Shown: piece by piece, positions 49,641 to 60,627 of the stretch
Numbering within the stretch: the first letter of the stretch is position 1
How the letters are laid out: each line of letters starts with the position of its first letter
Assembly (NCBI GenBank): GCA_011009095.1
Contig: VTPC01090691.1
Span: forward strand, 189,448 to 253,447
Length of the DNA: 64,000 nt
Source: Ignelater luminosus
Taxonomy: Eukaryota; Arthropoda; Insecta; Coleoptera; Elateridae
Direction: 5' to 3'
Notes under the pieces: generated by a model
Database searches by the model: none
Seen by the model: only the letters and a program-made list of their open reading frames with translations
What the model was told of the DNA's origin: nothing
Made by a program: the position numbers and the translations under genes

Positions 49641-50217
49641 CGCCAGGAAACCTATGTGGAAAAATCCTCCCGTGCCTCGAAAGTAACCATGGATATAAAG
49701 GATAACTGTCTCTAGGCGTCGCGTGTGTCGTTAACGGTGACGGTTGAGGAAATCCAGGTTGTCCAGAACTAAGGGCAGCCGCTAAAGCTGCACCTTGAAA
49801 ATGTGCCGCTAACGCAAACGGATGTCCACCGTGATTGTGCATCATTTCCGGCTGAAGAAAGCCATTTTTCGGTACCATACTAGGGTCGTACGTAGGATTT
49901 GGTCTGATTAACGTATGTGCCGGTATACCAGGTACCATTATCGGAGGTTTTGGCGACGAAACGGGAGACCTTTGTGGGGAATACTGTTTTGGTGAGCCGG
50001 TCGGCCTGTTCGGGGAGCCGTTTATTCTGTTTGGTGACACGTTTAGTCTATTTTCTACATCACTAGAAGGTGATAGGGGTGCTGAACTTTCCGATAGGTG
50101 CACTGGTGAATGTTGCGGACTACCTTGGTGTGCTCCTCCAACGATCGAGTCTATGGAAAAGCCGATTTTTGGCTTGGAAGGCACTTGAACAATAGGTGTC
50201 GGTGCGAGTGGCATCAT
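49641..50217 (-). CDS. ems/E5: EMX-class homeobox gene (empty spiracles/E5), first coding exon
   Basis: This exon encodes the N-terminal 192 residues of an EMX-family homeodomain transcription factor, a nuclear DNA-binding protein that patterns anterior head and nervous system in insects. Seen: KIGFSIDSIV near residues 16-25, an eh1-like repression motif; a Ser/Pro/Asn-rich linker with repeated SPNR, SPKQ and SPQR blocks; FALAAHFQGAALAAAL; then YPLYPWLLSRHG, which contains the hexapeptide-like YPWL, and IFPHRFPG, the EMX signature just ahead of the homeodomain. I start at the ATG at 50217. The open frame extends further only to a non-ATG codon after an in-frame TGA, and a second ATG follows directly. 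The exon ends at 49641 before a GTAAGT donor, leaving one base (phase 1) that pairs with the exon at 1435. Insects usually carry two paralogues, ems and E5, and I cannot settle which this is. Confidence 0.93.
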
Positions 50218-50990
50218 GATTGGGTTTAACACAATTTTGAATAAATTAGGTCCTTGTTGTCATTTGGAACCGCGGATATTTTTAGCATTCGTGGAACTTA
50301 ACACTGGGATGTTTGTGGATTTTTAAAACCCTTTTTATGAACTCAACTTTCGTCAAACAAAGGTGCCGTTCTGAGTAAATTGATATATGAATAAATGCCG
50401 CTCCGCCGTTTGTTATTGTGTCAAACTAACGTAAATCAGAATTTTATGGCATGGCCAGTCGTAAATGTCCGTTGGTTGAGCTTTATTAAAAAATGTCATT
50501 AAATGAAATTACGAATCCAGTTTTCAGGTGGTCACTAAGCTTTCTGAATTACGGTGCCGATGAACTCTTCTTTTTCCTTACTTTTAACAAGTTAAGATTG
50601 ATCGCTTAATTTTCTGCAACGCAAAAAAGGTGACGGCCAATTATGCGATCCGACGGAGAACCGATTCAGCTGTCAATCACTTATTATCACTGATCGTTTA
50701 CTGTCTCGGAGCACTATTCGCCGAATATATCTTAACAACCTTAGATCATTCGTACGGTGTTCTCAAACTTTTTTTCCCTCTTCCTAACACATTTAACAAT
50801 TTTTTCCACTACACTAACAAAATCTGTACGAATCACTTTAAACCTTAATTGGCACTTATAAAACTATCGCCTATTTTGCCAATTTCGAACAGTTTTTTAG
50901 CTGTCTAATGTGGGTGTCAAATTAGCACTATTTAGCACTAAACTGCGGTTAGATACATGCTACCGTCTGTAACTCCATGGAGCTAATAAC
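50218..50990 (-). promoter_or_regulatory. 5' UTR and presumptive promoter of the EMX gene
   Basis: Sequence upstream of the first ATG. It is less AT-biased than the intron and has several CG dinucleotides (CCGCTCCGCCGTTTGTTATT near 50398, CGATCCGACGGAGAACCG near 50645). I could not pick a TATA box or start site with confidence. An open frame of 72 codons on the plus strand (50630-50848) is antisense to this leader and probably fortuitous. Confidence 0.5.
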
Positions 50991-51430
50991 TTGATGAACC
51001 ACTCGACTTTAGTAAGAGGGGGCACTGATTAAATGGTTTATTTTTAAGGGGGGCTGCCGGTAACGCCATTGGTGATCAGCTCTCGTCTCCGCTAACATAA
51101 TGTGCCACGTCTATTGGGCGCTGGCGTCAATAGAAATGGAATTACTCCAGCAATCCGGCCCTCCGTTAACACCTACCGCATTAAAAAAAATAAAACCAAT
51201 TCAGCAGTGGAAAAGACCGAGTATTATACTTAAAGCATAGTTAAAGTCATCGGATGGGTTTAAGCTGAAACAAATAAGAAGATCGTTAAGTAGAGTAACA
51301 TTTTTACTTGATCGAGTGGGCAAGTTGACATTGGAGTTTTTAATGGATTTTTCGCTCGGTAACACGCCCCTCCCTGCGCGCGCCGCTGCTGGGCGTTTCT
51401 AGTATTAAACCACTTTAATGCTTTTAATTG
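50991..51430. promoter_or_regulatory. GC/CpG-richer block upstream of the EMX gene
   Basis: This is the most balanced non-coding sequence near the gene: GGGGGCTGCCGGTAACGCCA, two CCATTGG/CTATTGGGCG words (inverted CCAAT), GGCGCTGGCGTCAATAG at about 51118-51134, and CCTGCGCGCGCCGCTGCTGG at about 51372-51391. It lies 0.8-1.2 kb upstream of the start codon, so a promoter-proximal enhancer or an upstream transcription start is plausible. This is inference from composition and position. Confidence 0.45.
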
Positions 51431-53370
51431 AGGTGTCAAAGGTATTATATTTCTTGTTTTTATTGCCCGTTTTTGTTAAGACTAACGTCTCTCAATGCAG
51501 TTGATTTCACACATTTATGTTGGGTTTGTTAAGAAGAAGTTTGAATTATTGAAATTGTTTTCATTTGTGCCTTCTTTCTCTTGATGTAAAACGATTTTAA
51601 TTAATTTTAGTTATGACTGTGATGGAAATTAAATAATTTATAGCTATTAGGCTGCGTTTATCATTATTATTTTAGTTATATGACTAGATGAATTTATGAA
51701 TGAATAGAAGGATTGTTTCTACGGATATTAATAATTAAAGGAGGTTAAAATGAATTATTTTTAATTTTTTTTTGAGTCTCTCAAAAATCTTAACCTAGAT
51801 AGGTATATATCAGGATGTTTAATTAATTTAGATTGCACCAAACTCTCATGAAAAATTGGTTAATTAAATTGTATTAATTTCAAAATTGAAAACAAATAAA
51901 AAATATAATAATAATCAATTAATCAGAAATAATAGGTTATGAAGAAATACAACAATCTAAAAACATGAATTTTAAATTCTTTCCTGCAGCTTATTCAGAA
52001 AATTTTTTTTCAGGATTCCGTTAAATTATTAGTTAATGTTGTGTTAACTTAAAAGGAAGAGAAGATTTGATAGAAAATTTCTGAATTGGAAAATCAAATG
52101 ATACCTATAGGTATAAGACGCGCTTGCTTCATCCAAATGTTTTCGGTTAAATTTTCAATGTAGTATTCAAAATTGATAATTAGCATTGCAGTCACGGCAG
52201 TTTTCGTTTTCTCGAAATTGTTTGAAAATAACAAATTGACGGCACTTATCTATAATTATAAAACAAAACATGTACTGTCGAATAGTGTGTTACAATAAAT
52301 TCTCACAAAATCTACACACCTGGAATATAGGTATACGCACCACTGCCTGCAAAATCCCATTCGCATAGAGCAAATAACTTTTGAAAGACGAGTTTATTTT
52401 TTAAATATGCGTTTGCTGCAAGACAGTTCTTTGTGAGATTTAATATGAGCTTAAGATGGTAATTTTGGTTGTTACAATTCTACTAATTCAATTTACATGT
52501 GGTGGAGAGGCGTGAAGATGAATTAATTGAAAGACAAGAGAACCCTTAAATGGAACCATGCGGAACTCCACATTAATTAGAAAATTATTAAAATTACTCG
52601 CCATAAGAATCAATTAATTTCGCTTTTTCATTTGGATTAAAACTTCAAATAGGATTATTGACTACCGTTTTTGGTATGCAAGCAAATATTATGACACTGT
52701 CATGGCGCAGTTTTTTCGTGAGCATTTAATCAGCAGCATATCAATATAAATAAGTTATAAATCTGTTTAGTATTCAATTTCTTGTTATTGTAGGTATTGC
52801 AATTTATTATGCACGAATGATGTCTTAATATTATCTTGCATCCGAAGGTCCAACTAATTTTTCAATCTTTTTTTCTTTTTGTTTCTGCGAATCGATTAGA
52901 ACAACCAACATTGATACCACTCGCTGAAAATCTTTTTGTATTTCCGAAATCAGAATGTATTAAAATACTGAATAACGTTTTTGGAGTAATAAAAAATGTA
53001 AAGTGATAGGTATGATATTTTAAAATAGTTTTGAAGCATTCACACTTTTTTTATATAGAAGAAATATTTTGGAAAGACAGATATTACAGCCTCTAAGCCT
53101 ATAAAAGTAATTTTCTCTTTCAGAAGATGTTTGCTCGTATATTTATATTTCATTATTGGAATGTAGAGAATTTTACCACGATTTTGTTTTTTTTTGCAGT
53201 AGTAAACAATTTTTTAGACAAATTTTTTAGATCAATTTGGAATCCTTAAGGTTACAAAGTTAGTGTTACCAGACTTAATTCTCTTTCTTAATTTCTTTTT
53301 GTGGAAATAAAAAGTGATATTGTTTTTTGCATTTTCTAGTTTAGTTGTTTTGCTTTCTTCTTGATTGTAG
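51431..53370. other. Upstream intergenic DNA without genes
   Basis: AT-rich, with many ATTAATT words. No coding sequence or transposon ends recognised. Confidence 0.5.
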
Positions 53371-55130
53371 GGTAAAATGGGGATAGATGTCTACCCTAAC
53401 TTTAATGTTTACAACTTAAATATTTTTGTACAATAAATCAGAATTTTACATATTACGTTGGAGTCATTATTCCTACACGCAAAACATGTAGTAGCTTGAT
53501 GACCAATAAATACTTTTTTTGAGGTTAGTTGCCTACCTCACTGTTCAATTAACGCCTAATTTTTATAAAAAAAAGTAATGAAAATAATTTAAAAAATGTT
53601 TATTATACAAAATAATGTTACTATTATCAAATATAAGCATAGAAACTTATGATGTATAAAAGAACGAGCCATTTTTAGTAACTGCCAAAACACTACTTAA
53701 ATTTTTCTTTTAACTGATAACGTCTCTTGTCTTTTTTGATCTCTTCCACAGTCGTTGCATCTATCGTTGTAAGTACATTCGGCAATTTTCATGGAGCCAC
53801 AGTTTGCAGTCAGTACAGCAGATCCAGTCAACATTTTGTTTGGTTTCATAATAGTTTTCCAAACATCCCAAACCACGATTATTTTCATTATTTTTTTCAT
53901 TCAAAGTTTCTTTTCTAGTTTCAGACTTTTTTCTTTCTCGTTGTCGCTTCTGTTGCTGTCATTTTTGGTATATTTCGGGTCCTTAGTTTATTTGTCGCTT
54001 GTTGGTGGTATAATTCTTATGTCACGAATTCTTGCGGATGTTTGCATTGAAATTTCTGGAACTGAAGCCACCTCTGCTAGAATCTTAGAACGAGTTTCAT
54101 GGGCAGATGCTTTTGAAGCGAAGGTGTCCGGTTATATTTTTCTGGAGTTGAACTATTTGCTTCTAAAATGACGAAATCATTTTCATTTGGCGCAGAAACA
54201 AAAGGTACATTAGGTGCGTCTTTAAATAAAAACAGATAGTTATTGGCATTTTCTAAATATTCTTTTGTAGCTAATTCAGTTTCTGTTTTTTCGCCTTGGG
54301 TTAATGAATGATCTGGAATTTGGGAAAAAATAGTCTGGAACGGCATTTCTATTGAACGGGTATATTCCTGTTGCGGAAAACCCGACAATACCATTTTCGA
54401 CAGTGGTTCATCACATCAGTTTTCCCATATTGTCTCTGTTAATAATTTTGTCCCTATTTGTAAACATCTAGTCTCTAGCTTCCTGTTTAAAAAATTCTTC
54501 CAGTGGCTTAGAAAACGAGCAATAAAGAGGTGGTGTGACTTGGTAAACAGAGCACAATCACGTTGTTCTCATCTGCTATTTTTAACAAATTATAATTGTG
54601 GCTTTAGGTTCTTGACGGACGAAATAATCTTGAAACCATTTAGTGAATAAATCTGCGTTTATGTATGCAGATTTGCTATTCATATATTTGGTGGGAAACC
54701 TTCTGATCTATTGGGAAATTTTCTTACTTTCTCTGTGATGAAAATGGGCAGCAAAATTATACCTTCTGCATTTACGCATGCATTTATAGAAACGGCTTAT
54801 TTATCACTCCTGCTCTCGCAACAGTAAGTCCTTCGCGTTTCCTGAGAGATAATTCTGGACATCTCTTTAAAAAAGATTTCAACCAGTGATCTCCAGCTTG
54901 CTCTTGTTCAGCGCCTTTTGGCCCAAAAACATTATCCTTATATGCTGAACGAAATTGTACGCTATAGAACGCACCATAACAGGAGTTGGTGCAAATCCCG
55001 CATCTTGTAGTCTTTTAACGTGAACTACAAGTCGTTTTTCGTTGTCAAAGCCTAAGCTGGGATGTCTTCCTTGTGAAAGAATCTTGTTGGTTACGTTTTG
55101 CAGTTATCTTCTTAGAGTTCTATTTGAATA
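53370..55130 (-). pseudogene. Second pogo-like (DDE_1) transposase relic
   Basis: Read on the minus strand: GRHPSLGFDNEKRLVVHVKR and FAPTPVMVRSIAYNF (about 55080-54960), then FGPKGAEQEQ, and FLKRCPELSLRKREGLTVAR (about 54890-54815), which is the CENP-B/Tc5 DNA-binding region. The segment carrying the first catalytic Asp (DETG) is missing. The frame then jumps to AEGIILLPIFITEK, LLKIADENNVIVLCLPSHTT (about 54600-54540, with the HTT motif), FKPLEEFFKQEARD and GFSATGIYPFNRN (about 54370). A Cys-rich tail with CGSMKIAECTYNDRCNDCG (about 53800) ends it. Multiple stops and frame changes. Near 53370-53400 GTAGGGTAAAATGGGGATAG and TCTACCC may be a transposon end. It is distinct from the relic at 34.1 kb. 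Confidence 0.85.
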
Positions 55131-57860
55131 TTATATATTTTGCTTGCTTTATTAATATTTAAAGATTTGTTGTTAATTTTCATTGTTTTTTGATTTTGGC
55201 ATATCCTCGCACGTCATTACTTGTGTGAATAATCCCATTTAAAATATTACTTAAAAAGTAAGTGTAAGGCTTAGCGTTTTCCAGATATTTACTTACTTAA
55301 ATGCAATCTCTGATCTGAAGCAATTTTAAATGGCATCAATGTAATTCTAAGTAGATTAAGAGAATTCGGTAATTACATTAGAGACTTATGACAATTTCTT
55401 TAAAAAATGCACTTAAGCTTTGTCAAAAGCACAAAGAATTAACAATAAATATTCGCAAATGCGTTTTTAATTTAGTTCAGAATGTCACGTCACTCTTCTT
55501 TTGCTTTAAAATATTCATTTAATACCATCGAATCTGGGGCACCCTGTACATTATTCATATTTAGTAAAAGAATTCCTCTATCTACTTGAGATCAAGCGAT
55601 TACCTGAGCTCCTCTTGAGAGAAGAATGTGATGAGCTGATGAGGATAAACAAGATATAACTAAAACTATGCAAAACATAATTCCAAGATTCACTAAGTTA
55701 AATCATAACAACCACAGTACTTTTTTGGTTTTAAATTTGGCCTTCTAAATTCAAACGCCGCACAGTGTATGGAAATCATAATTTACAAAAAATTGTAAAA
55801 TTCTATCGTTTCAGTGTGCTCTTGTTATTCGTAACTTGCAAAGTTGAAGTAAACGGTTGCTCATCTTTTAAAGTCAATATACAACATTAAGACAAACTTT
55901 AATTTTACTTCTCTTAATTTACATTTTTTTCTGAAGACATTATAAATTGTAGATCAATCTAATAAATAGGACAATGTTAGAAATCCGTAATTTTGATCCC
56001 TCTTGCACAATCATCGATTTGTACATATATTTCCTGATTAACGAGTTTTATATCAATTAACACAACACTATAATTAAATATATGTTTGAAGAGGACGGTA
56101 ATTCCCTAAATTTGAAATAGTTATTTCATGAAAATAAACACACCTTTTAGAGTAATTATAAAACGTTTAGAATACACGCGGTTAATTTTCTGCTTTTTAT
56201 GCAATCTGCGTTTAGTGCATACGGAATTTATTAATTTAGCAAGTGATTATCTATTACAAATAACCGATTTTACAGCAAGCAAATTAAGTAAATAGGTAAA
56301 TAGTCTAGGTAAGAAGCTTACATAGAAAATTTAAGAAAATAAACTTTTTCTTTTGCTTTCATGGAAAATTAGAGATTGTCAAACTTCAGTACCCGCACGG
56401 AAATTTTTATTTTCACACGCGCCTATTTTTGGTCAGGGCGGCCTTTAGTTCCTTACACAATTCTTCATATTTAAGTAATTTTGTGTTTATTTTTCTTTTT
56501 TCAATCTATCTGAAACATGAAGTTTACTGTTTAATGAATTATTAAATCACTTACAAAACATGAATTTTAGAATCTTCTGATCTAGCATAGAGACCAAAAA
56601 ACATAAAACAGCAAACACAAATGACAGTCTTAAAATAACGTAAAAGCAAATAAATTTCCAAATAAAATAAATAAAGATTCGTACACCATCTTTCGATAAA
56701 GAAATTAAACCTCTTTGAATGTAATTATTTTATAGCAGTTATTACGTAGACTACATGAAAAAATTACATAACGTAATTTAGATTATCCCGACGGAGCGTA
56801 TTTTTGAATTTATATTTGCATGGGACGCCGCACAGTAGGCTAATTTACTTCACCAGTTACTTTTTTCTCCTATTTTTCTTAAACTGTGTGATGTGTTTTC
56901 AACAGTTTTCTTTTTCTCTATTGGCATCAGCTTGACCGAGCTGGCCAAAAAATAACAGATCCTTTGTGAGATTCCACAAACGGTTTAAGTGATGCTACCA
57001 CATGCTCCCTTGCAAAAATTTTGATTGATCGTGCTTTTCGTGATAAAAAAGTCAGTTTTATTTTCACACATACAAACGGCCAGGCAAGGCATTTTTGTGA
57101 TTGTTTCTAGCTTTTCTCCATTGAAATCATCGTTGAATTCTTTCTGGTGTTTGTCGACCAGAATTCGTGAAGTAGGTTCATCGCCACACAGTCGAATTTC
57201 TTGATCAAGTTGGCGTATTCAACTTTCTCTACCGTGTCTTCTTTGCTGTTTTTTCCCAGCACCTCAACTGATTACTTCATGATCTTCTGAGTCAGTGAAT
57301 ACAAGCTGTTCAGCTTATCGTAATCCCATTCCGATCCTCTCTGAATGCTCAAAGTGTCGACGGCAGTGAAAGTCACACAACAAACTTAGACTTCATATAT
57401 CTTTGTACACTTATGATTTGCACTTTCAAGAACAATCAGAAGATTGAGCAGTTTAGAAATCATGAATAAAATCAATAAGATCTTTGAGAAAAATAAAATA
57501 AAGCTACATCTCCTGCTTTTTGAGTCTTCGCTATTCACGGGACAAGACAAGTCTCATACAGTCTCATTCTTTAACAACCCTGATGGAAAAAAACAATGAT
57601 ATTTGAGACGCTTGATATCCTACCTCAGCAATGTTATTTGCAAAGTTTCCAAAAGTCTCATAACTCATAACATATCATTTAATACTCAGTTCTCGGAATA
57701 CTTTACTAACAACGCTTTAAAACCGTTTCTGTTGAAACGTTGCAAAAATGTTTCCAAATGGCTTCTGGGGGATAATCTAAAAAAAATTAAATTAAATGTA
57801 AGATATATATATAGGGTGTTTCAGTTTGAATCTTGATAAATTTGGAAAATGTTAGGAACT
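55131..57860. other. Upstream intergenic DNA without genes
   Basis: AT-rich to 56800. The part from 56820 to 57500 is somewhat more balanced and may be a decayed element, but no domain is recognisable. Confidence 0.5.
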
Positions 57861-57864
57861 CGAG

Positions 57865-59316
57865 AAACTACCGCTAAATAGTTTGAGTGCACTACCTTTT
57901 TTAATAAACAAAAACAACTTTATTCTTTGTTTGTAACCCTACCAAATCAAAACAAGCTGTATCATTAACAAAAGCAAAAATCCAAATAATAATAATTATA
58001 TAGGAAAAATAAATACTAGTTGCAGTTATGATTAATTTTGGATTCTTAAAAATAGCCATCAGACGCTTTAATAACTGCTTCACATATTTGAGTTTCAGGA
58101 TTACATGTTTACCAATTACCTGCCACTCTGTCCCCAAGGCTTTACATCACTGTTTTGAGTTAGTTGAACCTGCCTTTCCTGCCTTACTGTCAAGTTAGTT
58201 CCAAAGAAGTTCAATCGGATTACAGTCGGAACTTTATAGTAATTATATCCTGTTTAAGCTTTCTCTTTCCTGTCGTGGTCTGCAACATAGTCACGGCATT
58301 TTTGGGTGGTTGTCTTATTGCAGTACAAATCGTTTTCCAGAGGGCAACACATGTTCTAGAACTCCTTTGTAGCTTTCTTTCGTTAAGATACCATCAATTT
58401 TGAACAATTCTCCCGCAGCGCCACCCCCAAAACAACCTCACACCATTACCGAACCGTCTTAATGCTCAACAGTTTGTGTCACACATTGAGGTTTCATTCT
58501 TTCTCCCGGACAAGCTTAGGACGCTTACAGGTGAACAGTTCACACTTTGATTTGTACGTAAATAAAATTTTCTTTCAGACTTGAAGCTTTCAGTTTTTAT
58601 GTAGCTTAGCTTTTCCTTATTTACATGTCGCAGAAGTGGTTTTTTTGGCTGCTACACGTTCTTTAAGCCCTTTTGCTAAAAGGCGCCTTTTTACAGTAAA
58701 CACTGAAACAGGATTAGCTCTGAGCATATTTCAGGCGCAGTTTTAAATCTATCCCTCTTGCTCATTACTGCGATATATGTATTTATCTTCTGCTTCGGTG
58801 ATTACAAGAGGCTTGCCTGGATAAAGGCGGTCGTTATTGCTACCAGTAAACTCAAAACGCTTAAGAGTATATTGTACAGCCCATAATGATACTCCTACTT
58901 GTGCCTCAATCTCTCGGAACGAGAGAAGCAATGATTGCTGGACGCTCTTCTATGCTTAATTCACTTTTTAGTGCAATATTTCAAAAAATTGCTGGTTCCA
59001 CAAAAATAAAATTCGGAAACATTTAAGGTTTTTCCAATAAAACGATTATTTTTGTAAAGAAATGATTCCAGGCCGACCCTTTAAAATAGTTTCAACAATA
59101 TTCAAATAGATAAGTTTTACTTTAACAATTTTATTTCTTTATTCTATTTAAATATAAATTTGATATAATACGTACTTTATCCTTTGTACGTGTTAGACGA
59201 TTTACATGTTTTATATAATTGGAATCCTTGTAAATGTAATTTATAGTCCATAGACTAAATGGTATCAAAATTTTTAAAGTTTGGCATGTGTACTCAAATT
59301 ATTGAGCGGTAGTGTA
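57865..59316 (-). mobile_element. Tc1-like transposon relic with diverged TIRs
   Basis: The left end reads CTACCGCTAAATAGTTTGAG (from 57868). The right end, in reverse complement from about 59313, reads CACTACCGCTCAATAATTTG and then AGTACAC, against AGTGCAC on the left. About 20 of 25 bases agree. A TA is visible just outside the right end (59315-59316). The enclosed 1.45 kb holds a decayed Tc1 transposase on the minus strand, so element size and content agree with Tc1. Confidence 0.8.
57950..58950 (-). pseudogene. Tc1-like transposase, degenerate
   Basis: The N-terminal helix-turn-helix is clear at 58931-58749: LSFREIEAQVGVSLWAVQYT, LKRFEFTGSNNDR, PGKPLVITEAEDKYI. Further on, in changing frames, come SERKFYL in the position of the family's DESKF motif, CVTQTVEH and GSVMV (for KHGGGSVMVWG), GCFGGGAAGELFKIDGI, VLQ-stop-DNHPK (for FQQDNDPKHT) and NPIELLW (for SPDLNPIENLW). 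The order and spacing match Tc1 transposases of about 340 residues. Stops and frameshifts throughout show it is dead, and older than the mariner at 6.5 kb. Confidence 0.88.
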
Positions 59317-60480
59317 AGTGCACTTTCAGATAAACTCATATTAAAAACGTTTAGTTTTTAAGACACAGGTTGTCAAAGTTACTCAAAAAAGTTCTTATTT
59401 CTTTAATATCTCCACAACCACGTGAGATTTCTCACTTGGTGTATTTTGCAATTGATTTTCTTGCCATGAGTGAAGATTTAGAGAGGGACAGTCACTCTTT
59501 TGCAAAAAAATATGTTATTTCACTGAAAAACGAATTTTTTACGTTTTTGAACTTTACATTTAATTTAGCAAAACAATTACTCTTGTGTTTTTGTCGAAAA
59601 TGCATCGTTTTCGAGTAAAATTGAATTTTCTCAAACCCTACAAACTCATTGTTTGACGTTTATATCTGTGGTTTAATTTAAATAATTGTCGAAGAACGTG
59701 AGATATTATAAGATGCAAGTTCTTTTGTGCTTGTAGTTATAAGATGTAATACTATTATGTATGCTTTTATAGCTCACAATTTTGTTATGGGAGGAGATTA
59801 GAAATAGAAGAAGGAGAGGTGCAGATTTATTTCAAAAATATAGAGATTAGGTTACTGCTAATTTTGAAAATTACCTAACTACACGATACATAAAGGCAAA
59901 CATTTATTTTGTCTTTCAGAATAAATTCTTGTACCAATTAGTCAGTTGTCAGTCATCCTTCTAAGTAGCAGAAACAAAATAACTTTCTATTCTATCAGAG
60001 CGCAGTTCTTAAAATTTCAGAATTTTAAAGTTTCTGGCGTTTAGTCACAATTGCAGCTTCTATATCGAAACGTTGTTTAATTATGCTGAGGATGTTCTTG
60101 AACGACTAGAATTCCCAGATTTCCACTTTCAGATTATTCTAGATGTCAGTTAGCTGGGACACGTCTTTGTTAAGAAGAACTTTCTATTGTCACTTACAAT
60201 TTTCAAGATGTATTTTAATAAAAGTTTAATGTAACATTAAAATTAAATTAAATCTAATATTATCAAGCAGTCTACGCTACTGAACAATAGTATGTTGAAG
60301 GTGACTGTTAAAAATGTTTATAATTTCCTTCACAACCGACGAAGACTCAAATAGTTGGTAATGGTGATAAAATTTTCTTTGTAAACAAGAACTGTGTGTA
60401 GGGTATAACTATAAATTAGTAAAGAAAATATACACTTTTCACTTGCCTTTCGTTTGGCAGTTTTCTTTCTCTAACAACGT
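59317..60480. other. Stretch beyond the BEL/Pao gene; may include its 3' LTR
   Basis: On the minus strand this follows the pol stop at 60628. A BEL-like LTR could begin at about 60499 (minus-strand TGTTGGCAGTTATAGCAACA), but the second LTR is outside the window, so ends cannot be compared. No host gene recognised. Confidence 0.35.
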
Positions 60481-60627
60481 GTTGCTATAACTGCCAACAA
60501 GTCAGCTTGTAAGATTGGGCAGTAATTGTAATTAAAAGACATAAGAACAAAAAAGATATATACATATACAATTTATCTGTAAATATAAATAGCAAACATT
60601 TTAACAAACAAAATAAATTCAAACTTA

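Noticed and set aside
50630-50848. Plus-strand 72-codon open frame upstream of the EMX start codon
   Set aside because: Antisense to the presumptive leader, no domain, no initiation context; likely chance.
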